This document shows, one piece after another, positions 1 to 6,461 of a stretch of DNA of 16,267 nt (positions are counted from its first letter, which is position 1; each line of letters starts with the position of its first letter). Origin of the DNA: Lachnospiraceae bacterium UBA7182 (GTDB lineage: Bacteria > Bacillota > Clostridia > Lachnospirales > Lachnospiraceae); NCBI GenBank assembly GCA_002491115.1, contig DKVI01000068.1, positions 14,279 to 30,545 on the forward strand. Reading direction: 5' to 3'. Both the position numbers and the translations under genes were made by a program. A model generated the notes under the pieces. That model was not told where the DNA came from. It ran no database searches and was given only the letters and a program-made list of their open reading frames with translations.

Positions 1-1785
1 GAAGCGATCATAGCGGATATAAAGAAACGTTACAAACAAGAAGAAGGTGTGCCTGATGAGGAGTATGAAGCAAAAATTAAAGAAATTTTTAATTCTGAAG
101 TTGAGGCGGCCTATAAGGAGGGTATTGAAAAAGAATTCCAGGCGCAGGTTACATCTGCTTATAATACTAAAAAAGAAGCTTATATCAACAGTGTTAATCC
201 TACAAGATATAAGGAGATGTGTGACGATGAAAGGCTAAGGCTTAAGAAAAATGAAGCAGCAAGGCAAACGAATGAAGCCTATTATAATGCTACGCAGGAT
301 GCAAAGATGCTCCTGATGCAGGATCGTCTGCAAAGTCGTCTGAACAAAGCTTTCGGAAGCGATAAGATAAGCGTAGGCCTGAACAAAGATGATGGAACTT
401 TATTCTTTGAAACAGTAGACAAAAACGGTGATCCCAGCAAGGTCAGCTTATCCATCACTGCCGGCAGCAGCGGAAGCGATACGCTGTCGAAGCTTGGTAT
501 TATCGCAGGCGCTTCCAATAAGGTTAATCTGAATGGAAGCTTAAAAGATAATATGGAAGCGTTTGATATTGCTACAGTCGAAGACCTTGAGAAGCTTTTA
601 GAAGGCGGCTTTGAGATCAACGGCGTGAAGATTGACGGCATCACCAAAGACACTTCACTTGGCAGTATCTTATCCAAGATCAACGCCTCCGATGCCGGAG
701 TAAAAGCGACTTACATAGAGTCAACAGGGCAGTTTATGCTTGTGGCGGATGAGATGGGTTCCGGCAGGAAGATTACATTGGGAGATGATACTGAAGATCC
801 TGATAATCCTAAGGTTACGCTGGCTTCCAAGATTTTCGGCGGCGGCACTTCCGAAGACGGCAAGGACGCAATTATTGATGTCAGCTACGGCAACGGCATG
901 AAGGTAACCATGAGTCCGTCTTCCAATACCTTTGACCTGGAAGGGCTGACTGTCACGGTCAGCGGTACATTTGGCGGCGAATATGCAGAAAATGGTGTTA
1001 CATGGAAACCCGACACCTCCGAGCGCGTCACCTTCTCCGCTGAGGCAGACGTAGACGCCGTTACAGAGAAAGTAAAAACCTTCTTCGAGGATTACAATAA
1101 ACTGGTATCGGAAGTCTACAGCCAGCTTACTACCCGTTCCGACAGTTCCTATGGTCCTCTGACCGACGAGCAGAAGGCGGAGATGAGCGAGACTTCCATC
1201 GAGAACTGGGAGACGAAGGCAAAGCAGGGTATTCTGTACAATGACTCCGTGATCCGCGACCTGAACTCCGCACTGGAAGGTTTCCTGACCCAGTTGATGG
1301 GCAGCGGGATCAAGTACCAGGACTTGGAGAAGATCGGTATTACCTATGACGAGAGCTGGGGCGGCGGCGCGTCGACCATCGTATTTAACGAGTCAAAATT
1401 CCGCTCCGCCATGGAGACGGAGCCGGAACTGGTATCCGATATTTTCACAGGTACCGGCAAGACAGGCGGCGTGGGGCTTGCCAGGACGGTTGAAAATATA
1501 CTGACGCCTTACGCGACCCGTGTCGCATCCAAGAACCGCGGATCCGGAAAAGACAAAGGCTCTTATGGTCGTCTGATTGAGGAAGCGGGTTCGGAGAAAG
1601 TGCCGACTTCGGTTATGAATAACTTTATCTACGATCAGATCAAAGAGATGAACCAGAAGATTGAGACCCTGCAGGCGCAGTTAAAGACGAAGCAGGAGCG
1701 TTATATCAAGCAGTTCACCAGTATGGAGACACTGATCAACCAGTATAACAGCCAGTCCAGTTATCTTTCCAATATTTCCGGCTAA
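1..1785 (+). CDS. fliD: Flagellar filament cap protein FliD (hook-associated protein 2), 5'-truncated by window edge
   Basis: FliD caps the growing filament outside the cell and helps exported flagellin fold into place. The reading frame is open from base 1, so the true start and the conserved N-terminal FliD domain lie outside the window; 594 residues are visible. Roughly the first 110 are very rich in Lys and Glu and look helical. The middle contains Gly/Ser/Thr beta-type sequence. From about residue 350 the FliD C-terminal domain can be read: DYNKLVSEVYSQL, then GPLTDEQ, LNSALEGFL, the pattern LEKIGITYDES followed by FNESKFRSAM, and a coiled-coil tail ending in SQSSYLSNISG. The first 300 bases are about 37% G+C by hand count, against about 57% in a sampled row near 1300, so the visible N-terminal part is probably the variable surface domain. 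fliS follows after 66 bases, as in many Firmicutes. Family call is firm; total length is unknown. Confidence 0.95.
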   Translation, partial: EAIIADIKKRYKQEEGVPDEEYEAKIKEIFNSEVEAAYKEGIEKEFQAQVTSAYNTKKEAYINSVNPTRYKEMCDDERLRLKKNEAARQTNEAYYNATQDAKMLLMQDRLQSRLNKAFGSDKISVGLNKDDGTLFFETVDKNGDPSKVSLSITAGSSGSDTLSKLGIIAGASNKVNLNGSLKDNMEAFDIATVEDLEKLLEGGFEINGVKIDGITKDTSLGSILSKINASDAGVKATYIESTGQFMLVADEMGSGRKITLGDDTEDPDNPKVTLASKIFGGGTSEDGKDAIIDVSYGNGMKVTMSPSSNTFDLEGLTVTVSGTFGGEYAENGVTWKPDTSERVTFSAEADVDAVTEKVKTFFEDYNKLVSEVYSQLTTRSDSSYGPLTDEQKAEMSETSIENWETKAKQGILYNDSVIRDLNSALEGFLTQLMGSGIKYQDLEKIGITYDESWGGGASTIVFNESKFRSAMETEPELVSDIFTGTGKTGGVGLARTVENILTPYATRVASKNRGSGKDKGSYGRLIEEAGSEKVPTSVMNNFIYDQIKEMNQKIETLQAQLKTKQERYIKQFTSMETLINQYNSQSSYLSNISG

Positions 1786-1851
1786 GGAAAGCTATAGAAT
1801 TTAAAAGAAAAGTACCAATAAAAGCGGAACTATAATTCAGAAGGAGATCAA

Positions 1852-2256
1852 ATGAACGGATACAGCCAATACAAAGAAAAAAGCATATACTCCATGTCAG
1901 GTCCGGAACTTTTACTGCTCCTGTTTGACGAGGCAATCAAGCGTCTGACGCGTGCGGAGCACAGTCTGGAGGACAAAAATTATGATGATTTTGAGGATTG
2001 TCTGCAGCGGACGTCCAGGATTGTCCGGTATCTGACAGATATCCTGGATATGAGTTATCCGATCAGCCGTGACCTGCGGCGTATCTATGTATATCTTGTC
2101 TATGACATCAGTATTGTCAGCGCCGGAAGAGAGCGCCGGAAGGATGAGATCGGACGTATCCGGCATATCCTTTCCGAACTGCGGGAAGCCTTTGACGGCG
2201 CCAGCAGGCAGGTAAATGACATGCGCATAGTAGTACCGAAAGAAGTAAGGGGATAG
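1852..2256 (+). CDS. fliS: Flagellin export chaperone FliS
   Basis: FliS binds the C-terminus of newly made flagellin in the cytoplasm, keeps it unpolymerised and delivers it to the flagellar type III export gate. The 134-residue length is normal for the family. The N-terminus has the typical Y..Y.....S.....LLLLLFDEAIKRL pattern, followed by a helical bundle (residues about 30-120) with YLTDILDMSYPISRDL, matching the usual helix that ends in a short turn before the 'LxxxYxY' segment (LRRIYVYLVYD). The start is set by AAGGAGAT at about 1842, a good distance upstream of the ATG. It follows fliD and is 4 bases from the next gene, so it is very likely co-transcribed with both. In some Gram-positive bacteria FliS also helps release FliW from flagellin control; fliW is also in this window, but on the other strand. 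Confidence 0.93.
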   Translation: MNGYSQYKEKSIYSMSGPELLLLLFDEAIKRLTRAEHSLEDKNYDDFEDCLQRTSRIVRYLTDILDMSYPISRDLRRIYVYLVYDISIVSAGRERRKDEIGRIRHILSELREAFDGASRQVNDMRIVVPKEVRG

Positions 2257-2260
2257 GCAT

Positions 2261-2674
2261 ATGGCACAGACAAAGCTGGATACGACAAAAGTCATGATTC
2301 TCCTTCAGAGACGCCGCAATATTATCTGGGAAGTCAGCAGGCTGACGGGGCAGCTGGAGGAAGCCATGGCGCGGAACGATGAAGTGTCCATTGCCATGAC
2401 ACTGGAAATGCGGGCGGAGGAAATGGCGAAGATTGACGAATGTACGGAAGAGATCTGGCAGTTGGCTGGAGCTGACCAGGAGGCGCGGAAGAAACTGCGC
2501 CTCCTGATGACGTCAAAGCCCGGGGAAGCTGCGCCTGAGACACCGGAAGAAAAAAAGATCTACGAGATCCGGCAGAATACGCAGCATCTTCTGGATGAGC
2601 TGCGTGTCGTAGACGAGAGACTGAACCGGAAAGTGACCGGAGACAGATCATTTTATGGGGCCAGGAGCCGGTGA
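2261..2674 (+). CDS. Small helical protein in the FliT position; possible flagellar chaperone
   Basis: The 137-residue product is almost entirely helical and charged (Arg, Glu, Lys), with two predicted coiled-coil stretches at about residues 10-85 and 95-125, no signal peptide and no membrane segment. I recognise no catalytic motif. It starts 4 bases after fliS, with AAGGGG about 8 bases before the ATG, so it is translated together with FliS. In many bacteria the gene after fliS is fliT, which encodes a small helical chaperone of FliD; size, composition and position fit that role, but no sequence signature confirms it. It could also be a general FlgN/FliT-type export chaperone or a lineage-specific scaffold protein. 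The coding call is strong because of the tight operon spacing and good ribosome site; the function is an inference from position. Confidence 0.8.
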   Translation: MAQTKLDTTKVMILLQRRRNIIWEVSRLTGQLEEAMARNDEVSIAMTLEMRAEEMAKIDECTEEIWQLAGADQEARKKLRLLMTSKPGEAAPETPEEKKIYEIRQNTQHLLDELRVVDERLNRKVTGDRSFYGARSR

Positions 2675-2689
2675 GAGGAAGTCTGACGT

Positions 2690-3862
2690 ATGAATCAATT
2701 ATTACTTGACGGCCATTCCCTGGTGGGTATTGTGGCGTCGATTATTCGCCAAACAGAACTGCATGTGGCTTATAACCGCATGGACTGGGAGAGGATTTAC
2801 CGCATTGCGGATTATCATAAAGTCGCCAATATTGTCTATCTGGGGATCCTTGGCTACAGAGAATCGGTGCCGCCGAAATGGCAGGAACGATTCTTTGCAC
2901 GTTATCAGGAATCCCTGCTGTATGGGGAGAATTATAAAAGTTCGATAGATGAGATGCTTTCATGGCTGGATACCCGCAATATTTCCTGTACGGTGCTGCT
3001 GTCCGAGGGTGTGCGTGAGCTTTACCCGATCGCGGAGGAGGCGGATACGGCGCCTTTGCAGATCTGCCTGGATGAAAAGAATTATACGCTGGTCAAGGGA
3101 TACCTGATTGATCTGGGATATGAGACTTTTCAGAATTATGACGGGCAGGGAGAGTGCCTGAAACGGGAGCAGGGGATCGCGGTTACACTGTATCATAAGC
3201 TTCCTTTCCGGACGGGTAAATACATCCGGGGCATGCAGAAAATACTGGAATCCGCCTGCATACGGGAACCTTATACCTATGTCCGTATGCTTCCTGTGGA
3301 AAGTGAATTTATTTACCGTATGGCTGCCGCGGCCTATCGCTATGCGACGGACGAGTTGACCATGCGCGAAGTGCTGGATCTGCAGCTCTGTCACAGAGCA
3401 TGGAGGGATCAGATCCGCATGGATGTGGTGTCCAGGCGTCTGGCGGAATATGAGGCAGACGATCTGGCAGAGAAGATTTTACGTTTCTCCTATATGTGGT
3501 TTGGGGACAGAAAAGATACCTATTATGAGCATCTGCCGGAGGACATGTCTCCCTATGACGTGTTGGAAGAACGTCTGCTGACCCGGGGCATGATTAAGCA
3601 TGAGACCAATGAGCAGGCTTTAAAGATCGAGAATCAGGTCAGAAAAGAACTGGACAAAGAAAAACGTGAGGAGAAAAGGCTGCAGCGGAAAGCACGTTCC
3701 AAAGAACGGTGGAACCGTTGGATGCGGGCGCTGAGATGGGCATTTCCGGATTTTCATTATATGGCGTCCATTTATCCGGTTGTGGAACGTTTCCCTCCCG
3801 TGCTTCCGGTATTCTGGATCATTCGGGGGACAAGGCTTCTTATTAGAGCATTCAAAGGATAA
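2690..3862 (+). CDS. Nucleotidyltransferase-family (NTP_transf_5-like) protein with apparently degenerate active site
   Basis: The 390-residue protein reads like the uncharacterised nucleotidyltransferase family NTP_transf_5, often found in surface polysaccharide loci. Family-like landmarks are a helical N-terminus (1-95), the strand-turn VLLSEG at 102-107 followed by LYP at 111-113, LIDLGYETF at 139-147, LYHKLPF at 167-173, a helical block with TMREVLDLQLCHRAW at 224-238, and a C-terminal tail with YPVVERFPPVLPVFW at 362-376. Family members normally carry LKG, then Arg and an Asp-x-Asp pair that binds the metal. Here LKG is replaced by LSEG, and the Asp-x-Asp place near 121-128 reads APLQICLD, so catalysis is doubtful. 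Residues 313-345 form a very basic coiled coil. It lies 15 bases after the FliT-position gene and ends the fliD operon. A role in flagellin modification or binding is possible but is inferred only from location. Confidence 0.7.
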   Translation: MNQLLLDGHSLVGIVASIIRQTELHVAYNRMDWERIYRIADYHKVANIVYLGILGYRESVPPKWQERFFARYQESLLYGENYKSSIDEMLSWLDTRNISCTVLLSEGVRELYPIAEEADTAPLQICLDEKNYTLVKGYLIDLGYETFQNYDGQGECLKREQGIAVTLYHKLPFRTGKYIRGMQKILESACIREPYTYVRMLPVESEFIYRMAAAAYRYATDELTMREVLDLQLCHRAWRDQIRMDVVSRRLAEYEADDLAEKILRFSYMWFGDRKDTYYEHLPEDMSPYDVLEERLLTRGMIKHETNEQALKIENQVRKELDKEKREEKRLQRKARSKERWNRWMRALRWAFPDFHYMASIYPVVERFPPVLPVFWIIRGTRLLIRAFKG

Positions 3863-3874
3863 ATATAAAAAAGA

Positions 3875-3915
3875 CCCCTGCAATCAAGGAAAATGTTCCA
3901 TTGCAGGGGGTTTTT
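3875..3915. terminator. Bidirectional rho-independent terminator between converging flagellar operons
   Basis: CCCCTGCAAT (3875-3884) pairs perfectly with ATTGCAGGGG (3900-3909), and the loop has an inner GGAA/TTCC pairing (3888-3891 with 3896-3899). On the plus strand the stem is followed by a T run at 3911-3915. On the minus strand it is followed by another T run, seen as the A run at 3867-3872. It therefore serves both the fliD-side operon and the csrA end of the opposite operon. Confidence 0.92.
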
Positions 3916-3919
3916 ACGA

Positions 3920-4171
3920 CTATTTTTCTGCTTTATCCGAACTGTTTCTGCGGCTGAACAGAGATTTAAGCATCATCACAGAATCCATGTTGGGCGCAGA
4001 GGCGGTCTTATTGCTTTGTTCTGCCTCCGACAATTCTTCCCGCAGGATGGAAATCTGCTTTGGCGCATCAATCGCCAGACGAACCCCGTCGCCTGCGCAT
4101 TCAATGATCGTGATGCGGATGTTGTCGCCAATGAGAAGGCTTTCATTCTTTTTACGTCGAAGTATCAGCAT
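3920..4171 (-). CDS. csrA: Carbon storage regulator CsrA, translational repressor, with extended C-terminus
   Basis: CsrA is a small dimeric RNA-binding protein that blocks ribosome sites; in Firmicutes its main known target is the flagellin mRNA leader, and FliW antagonises it. The N-terminal 47 residues match the family closely: MLILRRKKNESLLIGDNI at the start, GDGVRLAIDAPKQI, and ILREEL at 42-47. Arg44, the main RNA-contact residue, and the basic residues after Leu4 are present. I start it at 4171 rather than at the in-frame ATG at 4198, because the protein then begins exactly at the conserved MLIL and GGAGA (4185-4181) sits 9 bases upstream. The 83-residue length exceeds the usual 60-75: after residue 47 there is an extension of about 36 residues (Ser, Lys, Arg and Met rich). 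fliW ends 5 bases upstream, so the pair is translationally linked. Last gene of the flgM operon. Confidence 0.95.
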   Translation of the reverse strand: MLILRRKKNESLLIGDNIRITIIECAGDGVRLAIDAPKQISILREELSEAEQSNKTASAPNMDSVMMLKSLFSRRNSSDKAEK

Positions 4172-4176
4172 ATCGG

Positions 4177-4644
4177 TCACTCTCCATTTCCAGTGCATGT
4201 ATCATCGGCGATGGACGGAAATGAACGCAGCGCATGGCGGCATTCATAACGGGAGTTCTCCAGAATCACCTGGATTCCGCAGCGCGTCTCAGGATTGATG
4301 ACCAGAGGGCATTTTAAGTTTACCGTATTGTCCAGATAGTCGCTGTGTACGACACAGATTGCATAATAGGAAAGATCTCCATGGTCGCCTGCATTCAGGA
4401 AGGAAAGCTCTTCCGGAGTCAGTACAGGCGCATAATCCGGACAGAGAAAATAAGGATTTACAAGTACAAATCCTACTTCCGGGTTATCCACGGACAGCAT
4501 AAGGAGCATGGAATCGTCTCCTTCGTCGTCAAGACTAAGGAACAGGTAGCGTTTTAAGTCTGAGAAGCCGAACAGGCCGTCGGGAAACAGGATCAGGTTG
4601 TCTTCTTCGTATTCCACTGTACCATAATCAGTTTCTATCGTCAT
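4177..4644 (-). CDS. fliW: Flagellar assembly factor FliW, CsrA antagonist
   Basis: FliW binds CsrA and relieves its repression of flagellin translation. When flagellin accumulates in the cell it binds FliW instead, freeing CsrA (the partner switch known from B. subtilis). The 155-residue length is typical. Recognisable family patterns are LFPDGLFGFSDLKRY (19-33), a Leu-rich strand with VDNPEVGFVLVNPYF (52-66), PDYAPVLTPEEL (69-80), and the C-terminal NLKCPLVINPETRCGIQVIL (109-128) with SRYECRHAL. The start has AGGAGT a suitable distance upstream. It lies 12 bases after the uncharacterised 200-residue gene and 5 bases before csrA, the usual Firmicutes arrangement. The acidic C-terminal region, which in B. 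subtilis contacts the CsrA dimer, here ends in a short, more variable tail with Cys and Asp. Confidence 0.96.
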   Translation of the reverse strand: MTIETDYGTVEYEEDNLILFPDGLFGFSDLKRYLFLSLDDEGDDSMLLMLSVDNPEVGFVLVNPYFLCPDYAPVLTPEELSFLNAGDHGDLSYYAICVVHSDYLDNTVNLKCPLVINPETRCGIQVILENSRYECRHALRSFPSIADDTCTGNGE

Positions 4645-4656
4645 ATATAAGCACTC

Positions 4657-5259
4657 CTATGTGAATAAATTGATGGCTCCGCCGCGCTGTGGTTCGCGGG
4701 GAGGAACATAATTGAAATCCCCCAGATATTCAAAATGCAGTTCCGGGCGCTGGGTGATGATTGTCATCACCATGGGCGGAAGATAGGTGAGATCTCCCTT
4801 GGCCACCTTCATTTCAAAAGCGCCGCGTTCTGCCGAGTAAGTGGAACGCGTCTCGGCGGATATGCCGCGGGGATTGATCTGCGCAGGCGCTGTTGCCGCA
4901 TAAACGGTATCTATATTGTCCGCAGCTACAGCCGTCATATTTGCGGCATCCACAGCCGCGGACGGATTGGGATTGGCCTGCGGTGCAGAAGGCTGCGGCT
5001 GCACCTGATGGAAAGCCGCCTGCTTTCTGCTGACGGTCTGCCCCTCCGAAGGAGCAGTATGTTTGGAAAATGCCCGGTTGATCTTTGTAATATCCTGGAC
5101 CGGCACGGAATTTCTCCCGGCGCTGCGGTGGAAAGACATCTGCCGCGCCAGTGCCTTCTTTCTTTCAAGCGCTACGGAGTCCGAGCTGACCAGACGGGCA
5201 TTCTGCGTATAACGGACCATCTGCATGGGTACGGATGTGATTTTGATAAGTTGTTCCAT
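4657..5259 (-). CDS. Uncharacterised flagellar-operon protein in the YviE (DUF6470) position
   Basis: The 200-residue product starts with EQLIKITSVPMQMVRYTQNA, has a basic region at about 30-70 (several Arg and Lys with Ser), a low-complexity Pro/Ala/Gln section at about 85-110, an Ala-rich section, and a conserved-looking C-terminus with PPMVMTIITQRPELHFEYLG followed by DFNYVPP. No signal peptide, membrane segment or catalytic motif is visible. Its place between flgL and fliW is that of B. subtilis yviE, whose product also has a repetitive middle and a C-terminal segment of the form 'PDLNIDVEYP'; the short PELHFEYLGDFNYVP stretch is similar in kind. I therefore suspect a diverged YviE/DUF6470 relative, but cannot prove it by eye. 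Starts after GGGAGG, 29 bases from flgL and 12 bases before fliW, clearly inside the operon. Confidence 0.75.
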   Translation of the reverse strand: MEQLIKITSVPMQMVRYTQNARLVSSDSVALERKKALARQMSFHRSAGRNSVPVQDITKINRAFSKHTAPSEGQTVSRKQAAFHQVQPQPSAPQANPNPSAAVDAANMTAVAADNIDTVYAATAPAQINPRGISAETRSTYSAERGAFEMKVAKGDLTYLPPMVMTIITQRPELHFEYLGDFNYVPPREPQRGGAINLFT

Positions 5260-5288
5260 AAAGCGCCTCCCATTATTGTTACTGTTAC

Positions 5289-6428
5289 TTATCTTACGAA
5301 ATCAAACAGAGAATTATTCATCAGTTTGGAACCTACCTGAAGGGCAGCATTGTATGCGTACTGGTTATTGTACATTTCCAGAACCGATTCATAGGGATCA
5401 GCCCCCAGGATATCTTTATACTGCTCGGTCAGGGAATCCTGCAAGTCATTCAGCTTCAGGTCGAGATTCTCCAGCAGGTTGTACTTGTTGCCGAGATCGG
5501 AGTAGAAAGTGCTGGTGGTATGTCCGGTATCGGGAATTTTCGCAAGGATCGTTCCCAGCTGGTCGAACATGTCACTGTCTTCTCCATTGAGGAAATCGTT
5601 GACTTCCCAGACTGCTTTGGCAGTCAGTCCCAGCGGGCCGTCGGTCAGTTTCTCCATGATATAGTCCATATCTATTGTGATCTGGCTGCCGGTAGCCTGA
5701 GAAGCGACCATAGAGTCGGAAGTAATGCCTGTCAGTACGTTCATACCGCCGGTATAAGTATCCAGCAGTGTATCCCGGTCACGGATGTCTCCATATCCCA
5801 GGTCCATGCGTCCCTGTTCGGACATGGCACGGATCAGGTCCTTCTCTGTACCCGAACTTGCGCCGGTATTAAATTCAAATGCATAACTCCCGTCGGTCTG
5901 TCTGGTAAGGTCCATAACGAAAGTTTTCGGTGTTGTATCACCGGGGAAAGTATGATTATAGGTCAGTGTTTTGCCATCTGAACTCAGTTCAAAAGGCGGA
6001 GTTGAGATATCATTGCCTCCATAGACGTAGAAATCCTGATACTGCGCGTTCAGATCATTGACCATGGTGTGTTCATACTGCAGCAGTGCGTCGCGGATCG
6101 TTGCATCCGCATAGTCTGTGGTGGTTGCGTTTCTTGCACGAAGGACTGCTTTTTGTACATCATTGACAAGCGTGCTGTGGATATCACGCACACCTAATTC
6201 CTGCTGGTACAGACGGTTTTTTACATCTGTGATCAGTTTGTCTTTGCTTAAAATCTCCATATACTGGTTGTCGATTTCCTTGCCCCTGTAGTAGGAAAGA
6301 GGACTTTCGGCAGCAGATTCATATGCCTTTCCGCTGGAAATCTTGTTCAGGGATTTATTCAGGTTCGCGTGCACGGTGTTTACCTGACTTGTATAGTTTC
6401 TGTATGTGGATGCGTTGGTTACTCGCAT
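5289..6428 (-). CDS. flgL: Flagellar hook-associated protein 3 FlgL (hook-filament junction)
   Basis: FlgL forms the outer of the two junction rings between hook and filament and is exported through the flagellar type III system. The 379-residue protein begins MRVTNASTYRNYTSQVNTVH, contains LNKISSGKAYESAAESPLSY (the family's 'SSGKxx..aaddP' helix), a helical NDLNAQYQDFYVYGGNDIST segment corresponding to the FlgL 'n..g.y.FgGt.t.t.PF' signature (here with PPFELSSDG), a central beta region, and a C-terminal flagellin-like helix ending YNNQYAYNAALQVGSKLMNN before SLFDFVR. There is no signal peptide, as expected for this export route. AGGAGG lies about 10 bases before the ATG. The gene is 33 bases downstream of flgK and is followed after 29 bases by the YviE-position gene. 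Confidence 0.95.
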   Translation of the reverse strand: MRVTNASTYRNYTSQVNTVHANLNKSLNKISSGKAYESAAESPLSYYRGKEIDNQYMEILSKDKLITDVKNRLYQQELGVRDIHSTLVNDVQKAVLRARNATTTDYADATIRDALLQYEHTMVNDLNAQYQDFYVYGGNDISTPPFELSSDGKTLTYNHTFPGDTTPKTFVMDLTRQTDGSYAFEFNTGASSGTEKDLIRAMSEQGRMDLGYGDIRDRDTLLDTYTGGMNVLTGITSDSMVASQATGSQITIDMDYIMEKLTDGPLGLTAKAVWEVNDFLNGEDSDMFDQLGTILAKIPDTGHTTSTFYSDLGNKYNLLENLDLKLNDLQDSLTEQYKDILGADPYESVLEMYNNQYAYNAALQVGSKLMNNSLFDFVR

Positions 6429-6461
6429 AATGAAAGAACCTCCTGTCTAAAATCTGATTAT

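Noticed and set aside
1435..1446. CCGATAT inside fliD as an internal sigma-28 promoter
   Set aside because: No -35-like element at 15 bases upstream, and it lies in conserved coding sequence.
4172..4198. Longer csrA start at the in-frame ATG at 4198
   Set aside because: It adds nine residues before the conserved MLIL start and overlaps fliW. GGAGA is well placed for the ATG at 4171 instead.
4735..5340. Long open frame on the plus strand (201 codons) opposite the YviE-position gene
   Set aside because: It is rich in Arg, Cys and His in a way typical of antisense frames, and it runs across the gap into flgL with no ribosome site. The minus-strand gene has operon spacing and a good ribosome site.
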